Source: Seison nebaliae (Eukaryota; Rotifera; Pararotatoria; Seisonacea; Seisonidae). Taken from it: a stretch of DNA of 48,196 bases. Positions within the stretch are counted from its first letter, which is position 1. The number at the start of each line of letters is the position of its first letter. Positions 45,403 to 48,196 of this stretch are shown here, piece after piece. The notes beneath the pieces are model-generated. The model saw only the letters and a list, made by a program, of their open reading frames with translations. It was not told the DNA's origin and did not search any database. The position numbers and the translations under genes were made by a program. Where the stretch lies: positions 1 through 48,196 of the forward strand of contig JALJEE010001140.1 of NCBI GenBank assembly GCA_023231475.1, read 5' to 3'.

Positions 45403-46453
45403 TTCGTCACAAATCTCGTTTTTCTTCTATTTCTTTCTATGATAAATGTGAATTATCCTCAATAATGATCTTGTAAAGCTTAAAATCGGAAAGTTATTCA
45501 TTTGACAAATCGATATAATTTAACATTAACTTTTCTTCAATGTAATTTCGATTTCACCTTTTATCTCATCCTTTCAAAATCATAAAGTATTATATTCTCG
45601 TCTAAATACTATTCTATTTATTCCACTAGAATTTCGCTATTCTGGTAACATTAAAAGTTTGAATGATTATGGAATTCCATCTTTTTCATTTTTATAAATA
45701 TTACTATAAACATGTTAAGGTTATTATAATTCTATTATTTATTATTCTAATGATGACTTACGTTAACAGACGTTTCATCTCAATCAATTCCATTCAATTA
45801 TATTCAATTTTCCAATTTTCTTTATAGTTCGAGTGGAGGAATTAGCTTCAGCTAACTCTTGTCTACTTGTTCTCATAATTTAATTCTATGAAACTGTCCT
45901 AATATCAATAAGAATGAATAGTTTTCAATGAAGTTTACAAGTTCGTCGTGTCTCGAGTGAGCACGATGAATGTGATGACCATATGATATTATACATATTT
46001 CAGATTTACTAGGTAATTATTAATCGGAGAATAATAATTAAAATTCTCTACGAATGAAAGCAGAATTTGTGGAGAAATTGTTCCCGAAAAGACATTGGAA
46101 AATGAACATTAATGCACTAATCTTTATAATGTTGTCATAACGATATTGTATCTACGTTAGAAATTCCAAAAATGTATTATATAATAATAGACATTAATTA
46201 AATGTATTTAATGACTGAAAAATTTTCCAAATAATTAAAGAATGATTATATGATTAGTGGTATGATTAATGATATTAAAATATTTTCATGATTTATTTGT
46301 GGATGTTCATTGTTCATTTCTTAATTAAATGACGGAGAAAATGGGACTAACAAGATTTGTAAGAGATGTGAAATTAAAATGGGAAATAAGAAGAAAGTTT
46401 TACCGAGATCCATTTTCATTTGGACTGAAATGGAGTTGGAATAAATGATAAGT
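45403..46453. other. Intergenic region, possible 5' part of the coiled-coil gene
   Basis: AT-rich. On the minus strand at about 45480-45560 there are short charged open stretches next to GTTA-type donors that could be upstream exons of the coiled-coil gene, but I could not join them without meeting stops. Otherwise nothing. Confidence 0.4.
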
Positions 46454-46798
46454 TTATGGTTGAGTACGAGCTTTCCTCTTCTTCTTATTACTGTTTTTAG
46501 ATATGTTGATGAATATGATATTCTGATAAATGTAGTAGCCCATGATTATGAGAAAGATGATGCCCATACTAAAAATGGCAGCTCCCACAATACCGATCGT
46601 CATACTTTTTGTGGTAGTTTTATCGTTGAAGTAAGCATCAAGAGCAATTCCACAACACACTAAACCCACGAGTATTGTGCCGCCACCAAGTACTGCGAAC
46701 AAGGTGTATAAGAATTCCGTTCTTCCCAACATCTTCCGATGGACTTCATTATCTGAATTTTGTCGAACGGTTTCGTTCCTTTTCTTATTGAAAATCAT
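46454..46798 (-). CDS. Small two-span membrane protein, family unknown
   Basis: Single-exon frame of 114 codons. The N-terminus is charged, with a second possible start at residue 23 (MLGRTEFL). Two hydrophobic spans are visible: about residues 28-50 (LYTLFAVLGGGTILVGLVCC) and 67-93 (MTIGIVGAAIFSMGIIFLII), the latter followed by a basic Lys/Arg-rich tail. Gly-rich helix faces (GGGT, GxxG) suggest helix packing. The spans are unlikely in random AT-rich sequence because they use Gly, Ala and Cys codons. I do not recognise the family. Neighbours give no hint. Confidence 0.6.
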   Translation of the reverse strand: MIFNKKRNETVRQNSDNEVHRKMLGRTEFLYTLFAVLGGGTILVGLVCCGIALDAYFNDKTTTKSMTIGIVGAAIFSMGIIFLIIMGYYIYQNIIFINISKNSNKKKRKARTQP

Positions 46799-48196
46799 AT
46801 TTTCTATCTAACTGAATTGTCGTTCCAAATTGTTCGTTATGCGTGTAATGAAATCTGTAAAATGAAAAATTAACTTTGAAGTGGAACAATTTTTATAACA
46901 AATATTCCAGCAAATTATATTGATTGACTACAACGATAATAACAAACAATTTAACAATTTTTCTTTAAATTATCTTAAGTTATACTCTCTGGAACTCTTC
47001 AAACACCTTAGAGAACTATGTCACATTATATGATCATATCGATTATTTCTTTTCGAGCATTCTCCCACTCTCTTTCTCTGCCATTTCCCATATCCATCTA
47101 ATTTTATAAATATTTTATGATGTTATTAAAAAAACTAATTCGACTGCCTTCAAACAGCGATGTAATATAGACTCAATAAACCGAGTATTCTTTGTTCCTT
47201 TCTTGGAAATCATTTCCGGACATTTCAATTTCCGACAGAAGTGTTTCCGCGAAAACTCCTCCAATTGGTCTGCTTAATGAATTCTCTCTCCATCGAAAAA
47301 AGACATTTGTAATTTAATGAAAAAGTAAATTAAGTTTTATTCGAACAAGTTTCTTTCAACTACAGTTTTAACTACTTTGTAAGAAAACTTTTTAAAAAAA
47401 TGTTCGAGGTGAAATAAAATAATTATAAATAGCATAATCATAAAATAATCATTCTAGTTGTTCATGCACTTAAATATATTATGCGGAACACAACTTCCAG
47501 TTAACTGGGAATAAAACATTCAAATTTGTATTCTTCTTTATTAATTCAGTGAATTGTCCCATTTCTACTTAATGATAATGGTAAATTTAAAAAATTTATT
47601 AAGATTAAGTCTTTTTTTCTAGGTAAGAATTACTTGACGATTTGAACTAAAAAAATTTATTGTATTATTTGTGTTTAATCTTCTTGAAACGGTCAACTAG
47701 GAAGCGACAACACGAACGTCAATATGTAATGGGAAGAAATCGAATAATTTGAATTCTTCCTAATCGAACCACATATCCATTTTACCTAAATTACTTATTC
47801 TGTAGGATAAATATACGAAGCGTAAATTCTAATCATATTAATTCTAGTTATATACATATATACCCTGTTAGCATTTGAATGTTTTTTTAACGTTTATAAT
47901 GCGTAAAGAAGGTGACGTTCAACGTTAGTAAATAAATGTTTTTATAATGTTCTTTAAACAGCATTTTAGAATAGCTATAGTAAGTTACTTTTTAAACGTT
48001 GGTTTTTATCGTTAGGAAAACGCTCTTTTTCCAACGTTAGATTATAGTTTTTGTGCGTTAAATTATAGTTCATTTTTTGAAATATAATAAAATTTATTAT
48101 TATTTAATATATATTATTATTGCGTGTTTTATTAATTTGTATGAATTTAATTTAATTAATTTAAAAAGAAATGTTTTACAATTTTATTTATTATAA
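46799..48196. other. AT-rich right flank
   Basis: No gene recognised. The first part is the presumed promoter of the small membrane protein. From about 47880 the AACGTT word recurs (47889, 47922, 47997 and 48033), as it does at the left edge near position 18. A 12-bp palindrome CCAGTTAACTGG lies at 47497-47508. Confidence 0.5.

Overview
The window is animal nuclear DNA. It is AT-rich, with spliceosomal introns of about 29-110 bp, genes on both strands 0.2-4 kb apart, and animal-specific families: a MARVEL-domain synaptophysin, a two-pore K+ channel, a p38-type MAP kinase, a myosin regulatory light chain and a DUF229 protein. Long single-residue runs (Asn, Gln, Ser, Asp) and very short introns, many starting GTT, suggest a small-genome ecdysozoan. 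A mite-like chelicerate fits slightly better than a nematode, because MED1, MAP10 and AIMP3/EEF1E1 homologues are still alignable by eye to vertebrate proteins. That placement is inference. No bacterial, viral or transposon coding sequence was recognised.

Layout. 1-1818: AT-rich flank with four hairpin-forming 16-bp repeats at the very start. 1819-8252 (-): Mediator subunit MED1, seven exons reconstructed here. 8530-10767 (+): MAP10-like microtubule-associated protein, divergent from MED1. 11650-14472 (+): VPS53. 15253-17418 (+): DUF229 membrane protein, two exons. 17419-21475: 4 kb with no confident gene. 21476-22375 (+): synaptophysin, four exons. 22801-24281 (-): K2P channel. 24676-25420 (-): EEF1E1/AIMP3-like protein. 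25616-26257 (-): prefoldin subunit 3. 26755-27575 (+): thymidylate kinase. 28616-30180 (+): unrecognised single-pass membrane protein with a long Ser run and a 29-nt intron. 30384-32276 (-): derlin with a very long tail. 33029-35395 (-): glutaminyl-tRNA synthetase. 35649-37071 (+): p38-type MAP kinase. 37192-39775 (-): 794-residue protein of unknown family. 39776-43350: 3.6 kb with no confident gene. 43351-44064 (+): myosin regulatory light chain. 44446-45402 (-): 237-residue coiled-coil protein. 46454-46798 (-): small two-span membrane protein. The last 1.4 kb has no recognised gene.

Most genes are housekeeping: transcription (MED1), retrograde traffic (VPS53), proteostasis (prefoldin 3, derlin), translation (QARS, AIMP3-like), nucleotide supply (TMK) and signalling (p38, K2P). 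Several pairs are divergent across 250-500 bp (MED1/MAP10, prefoldin/TMK, QARS/p38), and others converge within 120-430 bp. I found no convincing new multi-gene system. The most interesting leads are the unclassified proteins (28616-30180, 37192-39775, 44446-45402), the tailed derlin, the ultrashort intron and the repeats at the window edges. Exon limits were worked out by hand from GT/AG sites, reading-frame continuity and family similarity. Totals of coding bases divide by three in every multi-exon model.
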